Part shown: positions 41,618-50,079 of the stretch, in pieces
Layout of the letters: each line of letters opens with the position of its first letter
Position numbering within the stretch: the stretch's first letter is position 1
From: Sporosarcina jeotgali
GTDB taxonomy: Bacteria > Bacillota > Bacilli > Bacillales_A > Planococcaceae
NCBI RefSeq assembly: GCF_033304595.1
Contig: NZ_CP116341.1
Span: forward strand, 601,001-665,000
Reading direction: 5' to 3'
DNA: 64,000 nt
The notes under the pieces: model-generated
The model's input: the letters and a program-made list of their open reading frames with translations, nothing else
The model's database searches: none
What the model was told of the DNA's origin: nothing
Made by a program: the position numbers and the translations under genes

Positions 41618-44131
41618 TCATCGAACTTTAAATTCAGTTACACTGTCTTTGACCATCGATACACCTTGCGCATTTTTTGCGAAGTGAGTGACAACGAGAC
41701 GATAGTTTTTGCCAGCTGTATACCCGGAAGCCGGTGCTTTTACGCTGACTTTACGAGCATCAGCTGTTTTGGAAACAGTAACGGGTTGACGCTCTCCGAA
41801 TTCATTTTCTACATAAACATACTGATTCGTAAAGAATCTCTCATCCATTGCTTGTGTGAACTTGACGGTGAATGTCTTATCCTTATTTTCAGTTCGTGCT
41901 GATGTAGAAGGCTGGAAAGCGCGCTCTTGATGGGATTTGTTAGAATATCGGACTTGCAGCTGATCAAAGAGTAGGAATCCTTTGTCTTTTTTCGCCGATG
42001 ATTGTTCTGCAACGTAGATTTTATCTAACGTTAATGGAGCTGGGGCAGAGGAAGGGATAGTTGCTGTGACGTACTTCCATCCGGTCCAATCCTGTCCGTT
42101 TTCCTTCGTAAAGTCCACGACAACTTCCTTGCCATTTGCATCTCGTAATGAACCGCGCAGCCAATGAGCATTTCCATCACCATATACCCAGACGCCGAGT
42201 TCTTTCGGGCTGGACGCTAACGGGAGTCCGCCGGTCCAGTTCAAGTAGGCTGCAGAAACGCCGTCTTTGTTAGCCGTATAATCATAATTCAAACGGGCAG
42301 AAGCATTTCCCTCGCGTGCTTGAATCTTCTTTTCAGAAGTGAGAGAAGCAGCAGCACGTATGCCTGAAGCATTCATACCTGATGTGGACTCAAATGATTC
42401 AAGACGAATCGGTTTGTCGGTAACTGTAACTGGCACTCTCTTCGTGGTACGGCCATAAGTTGCTGTCAGTGTTCCGGTTCCTTCTTTTGCTGCAGCAGTA
42501 AACGTTTTGTTATCCAGTGTTCCGATGCCAGCAGAGGCAGTTACATCGATTGCATCTGGATTGAAAATTACTTTACTGTTTTTAGATGTTCCCGATACAT
42601 TCAATTTAATGGATTCACCTGTGCCAAGTGTTATCACAGATGGCGTGAAGACGATGTCATCAATTGTGTCTGTTACAGTAACAGGGACGTTAACTTTCGC
42701 ATTTTCATACCCGACTGTTACCGTGCCGGATCCAGCTTTTACCCCGACGAACTTATTGTTTTCAATCTTCCCGATGCCGCTGGAGACTCCAAGAAGTTCT
42801 ACATTAGCTTGATTGATGGTTCTTACATTCAAGTATTGATCGAGTGCAGAATCGACTTTAAAACCAACAGAAGCACCAATGCCTACTTGTCCTTCTTGAG
42901 CTTGGCTTGCTGAAATCGTTGCTGCTTTGTCATAAGGTGCAGTGCTGACTGCTTCAAGAATTGCGCTGACGGACCTGTCAGTCGAGCCTGAAGGACGGTT
43001 CGCAAGAGTCGGGTAGACGTTCCCGGGTTTACGGGTAACCATAGTCGTTGAACCGCCGCCATCCAAGTTCAACGCGTTGTATGCACCGATTGAAACTAAG
43101 TATTGAGCGAATTCTTTCATGGTCATGCCTGCACTATGACCTTTATAGCCCGAATCTGCAGTGACAAAGTAAACTTGCTGGCCGGTTTTATCCGTTGCAA
43201 CAGCAGTACGTGCTGTGCGCTGAGTTGCTTTCCCGCTATTCGGATCGATTGTCATATCGACTTTTCCGTTCTGGACGAGCAAGGGACCAGATGCAAGCAT
43301 GAATTTCGAGTCACGCCATTCTGGATCGACGTTGTAGGAAATCGAAACGGTATCGCCTTTTTTCATGTTTCTGATTTTATCAACTTCTGGTCCATGTGCA
43401 GAAAGGACAAAGCCTTTACTATTCGCGGGGACCGTCGCGGGTGTCGCTTGTCCGAATGGGCGGATAGCTGTTACAGTTCCAGTCACTTTTTCACCGAGGG
43501 CAAAGCCTCCTTCAGCAGATTTCGGAGTTGAAACGACCACTTCAAGTCCTGTTGCATTTGTACGAGTGGTCTCGTATGGCCAGCTGGAAGTGAAAAGGAT
43601 GCTTTCGTTATCTTTACGCTCTCGATTCAACGAAGTCATCGTAACAGACTTTCCATTATGTTCAATCGTAGGGGAGAGCGTATATGTACCGATCTTTCCT
43701 TTATTGTCTGCAGTCATACCGAAAGCAGCAGGGGTATGCATGAAATCATTATAATTGGTGGAAACTGCACCGATATGCTGGATTTGACCGTCTTTTGTCA
43801 ATAAATAACTCGGATATCCATTTTTGAAATGGAAAAGAGAAGCATTAATCGCACCGACAACATGGTGATTAATTTGTGTATGTGCGGTCGCAAGCGAATT
43901 GACGGTTGCCAGTTTGTTGAACGGTGTGTTAATGCCGACATCGACAGTTGTATAAGGCTTCGTCAGATTAATATTCAGCTGATTGAGCGTTTGAGGATTT
44001 CCATTAACAATAATGGATTGCTTGGCATGATAGACACCATGTGATACATTTGCAGCTTCTGCTTGCAGCAATGTGGTACTGAACAGGGCAACAGCGGCAA
44101 CGCCAGAAAGCAGTGTGCGTTTCAAATTCAT
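41618..44131 (-). CDS. Secreted phosphodiester glycosidase (NAGPA domain) with Ig-like domains
   Basis: An 837-residue exported protein. The signal peptide ends near LQAEA. The NAGPA/DUF2233 domain covers about residues 30-390 and includes ALNLDGGGSTTM, the family active-site signature, and RTAVATDKTG. Two bacterial Ig-like domains follow (NKFVGVKAGSGTVTV, then NKTFTAAAKEGTGTLTATY), then a carbohydrate-binding-like domain and a final Ig-like end. No LPxTG or SLH is present. Relatives split a sugar-1-phosphate from a phosphodiester, so teichoic or other wall phosphodiesters are likely substrates. A TATACT -10 box lies just upstream of the start. Confidence 0.9.
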   Translation of the reverse strand: MNLKRTLLSGVAAVALFSTTLLQAEAANVSHGVYHAKQSIIVNGNPQTLNQLNINLTKPYTTVDVGINTPFNKLATVNSLATAHTQINHHVVGAINASLFHFKNGYPSYLLTKDGQIQHIGAVSTNYNDFMHTPAAFGMTADNKGKIGTYTLSPTIEHNGKSVTMTSLNRERKDNESILFTSSWPYETTRTNATGLEVVVSTPKSAEGGFALGEKVTGTVTAIRPFGQATPATVPANSKGFVLSAHGPEVDKIRNMKKGDTVSISYNVDPEWRDSKFMLASGPLLVQNGKVDMTIDPNSGKATQRTARTAVATDKTGQQVYFVTADSGYKGHSAGMTMKEFAQYLVSIGAYNALNLDGGGSTTMVTRKPGNVYPTLANRPSGSTDRSVSAILEAVSTAPYDKAATISASQAQEGQVGIGASVGFKVDSALDQYLNVRTINQANVELLGVSSGIGKIENNKFVGVKAGSGTVTVGYENAKVNVPVTVTDTIDDIVFTPSVITLGTGESIKLNVSGTSKNSKVIFNPDAIDVTASAGIGTLDNKTFTAAAKEGTGTLTATYGRTTKRVPVTVTDKPIRLESFESTSGMNASGIRAAASLTSEKKIQAREGNASARLNYDYTANKDGVSAAYLNWTGGLPLASSPKELGVWVYGDGNAHWLRGSLRDANGKEVVVDFTKENGQDWTGWKYVTATIPSSAPAPLTLDKIYVAEQSSAKKDKGFLLFDQLQVRYSNKSHQERAFQPSTSARTENKDKTFTVKFTQAMDERFFTNQYVYVENEFGERQPVTVSKTADARKVSVKAPASGYTAGKNYRLVVTHFAKNAQGVSMVKDSVTEFKVR

Positions 44132-44236
44132 GAAAAAACTCCCTTAACTCTTATGATAAGACCAGTATAAGGAAAAAAATAAGGGAAGGATATAGGACTA
44201 ACAATCTAATGATTACAAGAATAGAGAAAAATAGGC

Positions 44237-44279
44237 AAAAAGAAGCCTGGAGACACAGGGGGTCTCCAGGCTTCTTTTT
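44237..44279. terminator. Strong bidirectional terminator
   Basis: AAAAAGAAGCCTGGAGAC, loop, GTCTCCAGGCTTCTTTTT, about 145 nt past the minus-strand SLH gene. The rest of the 44132-44426 gap has no gene. Confidence 0.92.
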
Positions 44280-44426
44280 CGGCCTCAACAATTCTTGCTA
44301 TATTCTATAAAACAGGGTTTACCTACACGTATTATCTTACCACACTTTCAAGATAACACAAACACATTCGTTCACTTTTTTTAGAACCTTTGCAAGGGTG
44401 TCTTCGGACTTATTTTTTACAAAACG

Positions 44427-45047
44427 TCAAGAAACTTCTTCTACTTCTGGAGGTTCAATCTTGGATAACCCTTCTGCCTTATAAACAAAGATTGCAAATT
44501 CACCGCGAGTAATTGGGTCCACAGCTCCAAACTTAGTAGCAGACTTTCCTGATGTAATGCCGTTTTGAACAAGAGCGCCTACGAATGGTGCGAAACGCGA
44601 ATTGACATCTGTGAATGGAATTGTCTCGTTTGATGAGGCCAATCCATAAGCGGCAGCGATGACTTTGGCCATTTCGTTTCGTGTCATCGTATCTGCTGCT
44701 CCAAATTGGGTTGCAGTTTTCCCGGAAATAACATCACGCGAAGCTAATGCATTAACCGCCCATGCTCTGCTTTTAGGGACATCTGTAAATCCAGCATCAG
44801 GCAAGTTGCTCGATTCAGAAAAACCTAGAGCGCGTGCTACCATCACAGCAGCGTCAATACGTTTAATGGAATTAGTTGTTCCGAATGTTGTACTCGTGAT
44901 CCCTTGTGCATAATTGTTTGTAATTAGGTAATTGACTTCCTTTTCATAACGGGGACTGACGTCTGAAAATGCAGCGAGAGATGTGGATGCGGACATTGTA
45001 AATGCTAATACACCAGCAGCGAGTGCAGTTGTGATTCTTTTCTTCAA
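44427..45047 (-). CDS. Small SLH-domain protein (SLH triplet only)
   Basis: A 206-residue exported protein that is nearly all wall-binding: signal peptide to about 25, then three SLH domains (AFSDVSPRYEKEVNYL, AGFTDVPKSRAWAVNALA, PFTDVNSRFAPFVGALV) and a short acidic tail. Its SLH domains look closer to those of the large protein at 52114 than to the 36-39 kb group, as GITSGKSATKFGAVDPITRG shows. The start is TTG with AAGGAGG 8 nt upstream. A sigma-A promoter (TTGCAC, 17 bp, TAGACT) lies at 45081-45109. With no cargo domain it may act as a competitor, cap or scaffold in the surface layer. Confidence 0.9.
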   Translation of the reverse strand: MKKRITTALAAGVLAFTMSASTSLAAFSDVSPRYEKEVNYLITNNYAQGITSTTFGTTNSIKRIDAAVMVARALGFSESSNLPDAGFTDVPKSRAWAVNALASRDVISGKTATQFGAADTMTRNEMAKVIAAAYGLASSNETIPFTDVNSRFAPFVGALVQNGITSGKSATKFGAVDPITRGEFAIFVYKAEGLSKIEPPEVEEVS

Positions 45048-45080
45048 GTTAAGAGCCTCCTTAGGTACGTGCTTTGTTCA

Positions 45081-45109
45081 AGTCTACAATGTTTTCCAGT
45101 TGGGTGCAA
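45081..45109 (-). promoter_or_regulatory. Sigma-A promoter of the small SLH gene
   Basis: Minus strand TTGCAC, 17 bp, TAGACT. Confidence 0.55.
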
Positions 45110-45142
45110 AGGGACGAATGGCACAAAGGATGAATTCCTGAC

Positions 45143-45168
45143 TTTTCGATACGTCCAATTTGGGGTAT
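45143..45168 (+). promoter_or_regulatory. Possible sigma-B promoter of gtaB
   Basis: TTTTCG, 14 bp, GGGTAT. The -10 is perfect, the -35 weak. Bacillus subtilis gtaB is a known sigma-B gene, which supports the call. A second promoter may be the extended -10 TGCTATACT at 45258-45266. Confidence 0.5.
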
Positions 45169-45299
45169 TCAAACAGTAGAAAGGCAAAAGTTACAGGTAA
45201 AGAGAAATGTTGAAAATAGTATTTGAGCAGTCTGTAAACATGAACTTTTCCGTTCTATGCTATACTTCAGCTATACAAATGAGCGTTCAGGAGGTTTCC

Positions 45300-46184
45300 A
45301 TGAAGACAGTAAAAAAAGTGATCATACCAGCAGCTGGATTAGGCACAAGGTTCTTGCCGGCAACGAAAGCGATGCCAAAAGAAATGCTGCCCATTGTGGA
45401 TATGCCGACAATTCAATATATCGTAGAAGAGGCGATTGCATCAGGGATTGAAGATATCATAATTGTGACAGGAAAAGGGAAGCGTGCAATTGAAGATCAT
45501 TTTGACAATGCGCTTGAATTAGAAGAAAACCTCATGCAAAAAGAAAAATATGACCTGCTGGAAAAAGTGAAAGAATCAGCAGCGGTAGATATTCACTATA
45601 TTCGTCAAAAAGAACCACTTGGATTGGGACATGCCATTTGGTGTGCTCGAAATTTTATCGGCGATGAGCCTTTCGGTGTCTTGCTGGGAGACGATATCAT
45701 CCGCAATGATAAGCCGGCACTGAAGCAATTAATCGAACAGTATGAAGCGACGGGCTCGAGTGTTATTGGTGTCCAAGAAGTGCCGCACGAAGACATTCAT
45801 CGATATGGAGTCATTGACCCGATTACGACAGACTCCGCACTTATGAAAGTCCGGAACTTCGTTGAAAAGCCCAGTCAGGAAGAAGCGCCGTCCGATTTCG
45901 CGATTGTCGGCAGATATGTGCTGACGCCAGAAATCTTTAAGATTTTGGATCAGAAGGAAGTCGGTAAAGGCGGGGAGATCCAGCTGACGGATGCGATTGA
46001 AAAACTAAATGCCACACAGGATGTGTACGGCTATGCGTTTGAAGGACGACGTTTCGACGTCGGTGAAAAGTTGGGATTCATCGAGACTACGATGACATTT
46101 GCGCTCGAGCGTGATGATTTAAAAGATGATGTGCTTGAAATGATGGAACGATTACTTGCAACGTACAAATCAAAAGTAAATTAA
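45300..46184 (+). CDS. gtaB: UTP-glucose-1-phosphate uridylyltransferase
   Basis: A complete 294-residue GalU/GtaB enzyme that makes UDP-glucose from UTP and glucose 1-phosphate. [20 protein letters not shown] is the nucleotide-binding signature, [20 protein letters not shown] and [15 protein letters not shown] are family motifs. GGAGG lies 5 nt before the ATG at 45300; longer in-frame starts upstream have no site. UDP-glucose feeds glycolipid anchors and teichoic acid glucosylation; pgcA, which makes the glucose 1-phosphate, lies 4 kb on, and a glycosylation operon lies between them. Confidence 0.97.
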   Translation: MKTVKKVIIPAAGLGTRFLPATKAMPKEMLPIVDMPTIQYIVEEAIASGIEDIIIVTGKGKRAIEDHFDNALELEENLMQKEKYDLLEKVKESAAVDIHYIRQKEPLGLGHAIWCARNFIGDEPFGVLLGDDIIRNDKPALKQLIEQYEATGSSVIGVQEVPHEDIHRYGVIDPITTDSALMKVRNFVEKPSQEEAPSDFAIVGRYVLTPEIFKILDQKEVGKGGEIQLTDAIEKLNATQDVYGYAFEGRRFDVGEKLGFIETTMTFALERDDLKDDVLEMMERLLATYKSKVN

Positions 46185-46229
46185 AAAGCATCGGCGTGAA
46201 GAGGAAATCTCTTCAGCCGATGCTTTTTC
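46183..46229. terminator. Strong bidirectional terminator
   Basis: AAAAAGCATCGGC, inner stem GAAGAG/CTCTTC, GCCGATGCTTTTT, between gtaB and the convergent glycosylation operon. Confidence 0.95.
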
Positions 46230-46569
46230 AAATGACAAGACAAACCGCACCGATAATAATCAATCCTACCCCGAACAATTTACGCTTCGTAATTGGCTCT
46301 CCTAATAGGAAATAAGAGAGTACGAATGTCCAAATGTACGTAATCGATGTGAGGGAGAAAACTATCGTGTATGGCATATAGCGGAGAACGATAATGTTCA
46401 GTATCGCTCCTGATCCGTAGCTCAATAATCCGATAATCAGCCATTTCACAAGTACAGGCAACTCTTTTTTAAAATCAGTATCAGACGCGAGCTTCAGAAA
46501 GTATCCGCCGAAAGCCCCGCACCAAGTCATGACGAGCAGCATTAGGATGAGCAGTAAGTTAATGCTCAT
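46228..46569 (-). CDS. Small EamA/SMR-type membrane protein, second flippase half
   Basis: A 113-residue protein with four membrane helices, of the EamA/small multidrug resistance type; GGYFLKLAS near the start and FLLGEPITKRKLFGVGLIIIG at the end resemble ArnE/ArnF-like subunits. Its start overlaps the end of the gene at 46559, the sign of a co-translated heterodimer. The ATG at 46569 or the GTG just before it could be used; GGGGGTG lies right at that point. It is the last gene of an operon with GT2 and GT-C enzymes, so the pair probably flips an undecaprenyl-phosphate sugar to the outer face. Direct evidence for the sugar is lacking. Confidence 0.85.
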   Translation of the reverse strand: MSINLLLILMLLVMTWCGAFGGYFLKLASDTDFKKELPVLVKWLIIGLLSYGSGAILNIIVLRYMPYTIVFSLTSITYIWTFVLSYFLLGEPITKRKLFGVGLIIIGAVCLVI

Positions 46570-46903
46570 CACCCCCTATCAACCAGACGCCCGCCAGGAT
46601 TAATACGGTTCCAATTACGAGAGTGACACTGATGGGTTCATTCAAAAAGCTGACACCGTATACGAGTGCAATGACATATCCGATTGTCAGCAGCGGGTGC
46701 AGCACGGAAAGCCGTCCAAATCGGAAAGCGACTGTCATGAGTACGGCACCCATCCCATAGAAAACGAATCCGATCCACAAATGCCAGTCAAACAATCCGC
46801 CGCCAGCTGCGAGTTTCCAGAAAAATTGTCCGGTCGCCGTGCTGAAGGCAGCGGCAACCATTAGAATAATGCCAATTGGAGATGTCGAGCGTGTTTCACT
46901 CAT
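46559..46903 (-). CDS. Small EamA/SMR-type membrane protein, first flippase half
   Basis: A 114-residue protein with four membrane helices, of the same EamA/SMR type as its neighbour but with different sequence: TATGQFFWKLAAGGG at the first helix end and FLNEPISVTLVIGTVLILAG in the last. GGAGGTG precedes the ATG, and the start overlaps the stop of the GT-C gene by 8 nt (ATGAGTGA). With the next gene it would form a two-protein transporter like ArnEF, which flips undecaprenyl-phosphate aminoarabinose in Gram-negatives. In Gram-positives GtrA-type proteins usually hold this position in the operon. Confidence 0.87.
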   Translation of the reverse strand: MSETRSTSPIGIILMVAAAFSTATGQFFWKLAAGGGLFDWHLWIGFVFYGMGAVLMTVAFRFGRLSVLHPLLTIGYVIALVYGVSFLNEPISVTLVIGTVLILAGVWLIGGDEH

Positions 46904-48641
46904 CGTCCAGCACCTCCGTCGCCTGCGGTTCGAATTTCACGAAACTGATAAGGACCATAGGCAGCATAATCATTGAATTCGCCAATAGATACCGGAAGTC
47001 TTGTGCGGGAATACCGACGAACACGGCTCCGGTATTGAGCGCGACTGGCAGCAGTAATAACCAAGCGCGCCATCCGTTCCGCAAATAGGCAATGTACGTG
47101 AACAGTAGGGCAAGTGCTGTGTAAAATGCAGGACGCCACAAGAAAGGAATCGATTCATCTGCATTTTTCAAGTAATTGAAGGCATTCATTTTGCGGTCTT
47201 CATTCAACACAGGATTCACAAGGCCGAACTCGTTGTTCCGGGAAATGTGAGTCGTGTACTTACTCGTATACCCATCTTCCGGTTCATTGATTTGCCAGAT
47301 GAGCGACGTTTGTTTGAATAACGCACTTGCAGCAATATCCGGATTTTGTTTCACGAGATGTAAATAAGTCCGTGCATATCTTCCCCAGTCGTCATAGATC
47401 GTAAAGCGATCATAGTCCCCCCACGAGAACTTAATGGAGTCGACACTATATGGATTATATTTCTCATGCCACTTTTCAATCGGAAAAATCCGATTTACAT
47501 AATCACGCTGTTTCTCCGTCATGTCTCCGTCTTCCGTTACGATCGCTGCAATTTGCTGCGTCGGTAAAGCAAGCATTTCCTGCGGATCTGAAGGTTGTAC
47601 GTCAAGTGCAGTATAAACAGGATTGACGACAATTTGGTAGATGAAAACCATTGCTGCGGCAACCGGGAATAACTTCATCCAATATGGGCGATACATGATA
47701 AGGACAAACGCTGTGACGATCAGGAATACCGGGAATCCATTATGTCGGAAAAACATCACCATGAAACCCGTTACCGCAAACCCGGCAATGAACGGCCAGC
47801 GCATGAGAACACGCCCGCCAGACCGGACAATCATGTACATCAGCAGCGTGAACAAAAGCAAAGCTGCACTGTATGCGACATCTTTCCAAAGTGTGATGGA
47901 TGAAATGGCATGAACAGGACTAAGCGCAAACAGAATAAGTGCAATCCAAATGAAAGGCTTGGGAATTCTTGCCTGGTCAAGAGACCATCCAGCAATTCCT
48001 GTTCCAGCGCTTATCAATACGATTTGAAAAATCGCAATCATGGCGGGGGATTCCCAAATTGACAGCAAAACACTTAACAGCATAGTATGGACGACTGGAT
48101 GCCAGTCAGTGTACTCATGTGTCAGTGCCTGATCCCATTGGGCAAGCGAATCAAGCGTCATGGCTCCCGGATAGAACGCAACTAAGAAGTATGTTGAAAC
48201 CACTATGGAAGGAAGTGCATACAAGGCAATCTTCCAGCGGGAAACGCGAGTCTCAAAAGGTTTCAATGTGACAGACAAACACCAATAGACCACTGCAGTA
48301 ATAATTGCCAGTACAGCTAAGATGACACCGAGCCAAACTGCTAAGATCACGATAATATGATTATCCGTTAAGTAAGGCTGTTCTCCGCGGATACTGGCAG
48401 CGATGAAAAGCGGGAAGAGCGTGCCGAAAATGGCATAACTGATTTGTTTTCCTCTCGGCAATTCACGCAGCATCGGCCAAAACCTCAGAGCATAATAGAT
48501 AAATGCCACTAGGACGACCGCAAGGAGCAAGATAATCCAAATGGCAGCATTACGGATCGGCATGAAAAAGAATAGCAGCGATCCGCTAAAATAAAGTCCA
48601 AGAGCAGAAATGATCACCCAGCGAAGAAGATTCTTCGGCAT
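46896..48641 (-). CDS. GT-C-type membrane glycosyltransferase
   Basis: A 581-residue polytopic membrane protein with about 12 helices. An acidic residue pair after the early helices (YPGAMTLDSLAQWDQALTHE) and the DWHPVVHTML motif match the first outside loop of GT-C transferases that use lipid-linked sugars. A soluble stretch of about 130 residues follows the central helices. GAGGGTG precedes the ATG, 4 nt after the GT2 stop. With the GT2 enzyme (makes undecaprenyl-phosphate sugar) and the EamA pair (flips it), this would transfer the sugar to a polymer outside the membrane. The acceptor may be lipoteichoic or wall teichoic acid. Confidence 0.85.
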   Translation of the reverse strand: MPKNLLRWVIISALGLYFSGSLLFFFMPIRNAAIWIILLLAVVLVAFIYYALRFWPMLRELPRGKQISYAIFGTLFPLFIAASIRGEQPYLTDNHIIVILAVWLGVILAVLAIITAVVYWCLSVTLKPFETRVSRWKIALYALPSIVVSTYFLVAFYPGAMTLDSLAQWDQALTHEYTDWHPVVHTMLLSVLLSIWESPAMIAIFQIVLISAGTGIAGWSLDQARIPKPFIWIALILFALSPVHAISSITLWKDVAYSAALLLFTLLMYMIVRSGGRVLMRWPFIAGFAVTGFMVMFFRHNGFPVFLIVTAFVLIMYRPYWMKLFPVAAAMVFIYQIVVNPVYTALDVQPSDPQEMLALPTQQIAAIVTEDGDMTEKQRDYVNRIFPIEKWHEKYNPYSVDSIKFSWGDYDRFTIYDDWGRYARTYLHLVKQNPDIAASALFKQTSLIWQINEPEDGYTSKYTTHISRNNEFGLVNPVLNEDRKMNAFNYLKNADESIPFLWRPAFYTALALLFTYIAYLRNGWRAWLLLLPVALNTGAVFVGIPAQDFRYLLANSMIMLPMVLISFVKFEPQATEVLDDE

Positions 48642-48645
48642 TGGA

Positions 48646-49578
48646 TCACCCTCTCTCTGAACGATCGCTTATACGATTCAATTGCAGCTCATAGTTTTTA
48701 CGATGCGTCCCGGCAACCGTATCCAAAATGAGGCCGCAAGCCAAGGACAGCATGGAGAGCAGGACGAAGCCGACCGCTAGAATAGCTGAAGGTACTTTTG
48801 TGATGAAGCTCGATTGGACATATTCAACGATGACCGGTGTTCCAACGGCAAGACCGAGCACAAGGAACAGTGCTGCCCAAACAGAAAAGAACAGCATCGG
48901 TTTGTAGTCCTTGAATAATGTAAAGATCATGCGCAGCACTTTTGCACCGTCTGAAATTGTGTTCAATTTCGATTCACTGCCTTCAGGACGATCCCGATAG
49001 TCAATCTTCACTTCTTTAATGAGGAAACGGTTATCGAGTGCGTGAATGGACATTTCTGTCTCAATTTCAAAACCCGGACTTGTAACAGGCATCGATTTTA
49101 CGAATAACCGATCGAATCCCCGGTACCCGGTCATGATGTCTGTAATATTACTTTTATATAGTTTATTAATGAGGCCCTTGACTAGATTGTTGCCAAATCC
49201 GTGGAATTGACGTTTGTTTTCATTAAAATAAGTCCCGTTTGACAAACGATCTCCAATCACCAGGTTAGCTTCACCTTTTTGAACGGGTGCTAAAATATCG
49301 TGCACGAATTCTGCAGGGTATGTATCATCACCGTCGACCATAACGTAATAATCGGCTTCAATGTCACGGAACATGGAACGGACAACGTTACCTTTACCTT
49401 GGCGCGGTTCAAATCGAACGATGGCGCCGTGTGCACGTGCCACTTCTGAGGTTCTGTCGGAAGAGTTGTTGTCAAATACATAAATCTTTGCATTGGGCAG
49501 TTCGCGCTTAAAGTCATCGATGACGCTGCCAATGGTCTGTTCTTCGTTATAGCAGGGTACAAGTATTGCGATTTCCAT
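48646..49578 (-). CDS. GT2 glycosyltransferase, polyprenyl-phosphate-sugar synthase type
   Basis: A 310-residue membrane-bound enzyme of the DPM1/GtrB/CsbB type. ILVPCYNEEQTIGSVI opens the GT-A fold, FDNNSSDRT follows, and MVDGDDTYP is the DxD-like metal and sugar-nucleotide site. Two membrane helices close the protein. It moves a sugar from UDP- or GDP-sugar to undecaprenyl phosphate. AAAGGAG precedes the ATG at 49578; a longer in-frame start at 49623 has no site. It is the first gene of the four-gene glycosylation operon, and gtaB and pgcA on either side point to UDP-glucose as a plausible donor. Confidence 0.92.
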   Translation of the reverse strand: MEIAILVPCYNEEQTIGSVIDDFKRELPNAKIYVFDNNSSDRTSEVARAHGAIVRFEPRQGKGNVVRSMFRDIEADYYVMVDGDDTYPAEFVHDILAPVQKGEANLVIGDRLSNGTYFNENKRQFHGFGNNLVKGLINKLYKSNITDIMTGYRGFDRLFVKSMPVTSPGFEIETEMSIHALDNRFLIKEVKIDYRDRPEGSESKLNTISDGAKVLRMIFTLFKDYKPMLFFSVWAALFLVLGLAVGTPVIVEYVQSSFITKVPSAILAVGFVLLSMLSLACGLILDTVAGTHRKNYELQLNRISDRSERG

Positions 49579-49671
49579 AGAGTATCTCCTTTTTGTGAGT
49601 AAGCTTAGAGTGCATTTTACCATGAACGGTGCGGATTATACAGTTTAGGTGGTTGCGCAATGGGAAGACGA

Positions 49672-49801
49672 TGTTGATTTGCGCTTCGGGCGGACGCTTT
49701 CCGCGGGCTCGATCTCAGCCGCTTCCTTCGCTTTGCTCAGTCCAGGGTCTTCAATCTTCGCTAATTCCGCCGGAGTCGCCGCCCTGCGCCCCAATCAACA
49801 G
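49672..49801. repeat. GC-rich intergenic element, copy 3
   Basis: The ends are inverted: GTTGATTTGCGC and GCGCCCCAATCAAC. The core again has GGCGGACGCTTTCC, CAGCCGCTTCC, GTCCAGGGTCTTCAATCTTC and GGAGTCGCCGCC. It is about 130 bp and could fold into a long hairpin. The remaining 49579-50079 gap (about 500 bp) holds the pgcA promoter and no gene. Confidence 0.88.
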
Positions 49802-50000
49802 TGTTGTCCAGGCGTTAGGATAGTAGTTCTGTAAAGGGCTAGTAGCGGTATGTACACATTGAATAAATAGAAGGGCAGTACTTGCCATAAGAGATTAAGT
49901 CAGTGGTGCTGTCATGGATTAAGAGTAGTCTTCTAAAAAAGAGCTAAGATAAAACCCTCATCAGTTTGATATCAAGTGAAGGCTAGCAGCTTCCAATGTT

Positions 50001-50029
50001 TTGAATTTCGGAATAGAACCTTGTATACT
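50001..50029 (+). promoter_or_regulatory. Sigma-A promoter of pgcA
   Basis: TTGAAT, 17 bp, TATACT, 50 bp before the ATG at 50080. Confidence 0.65.
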
Positions 50030-50079
50030 TTGGCTATTGAAATAGGTATTGAGAATGGGTAGATGTGGGGGAAGAGAAA

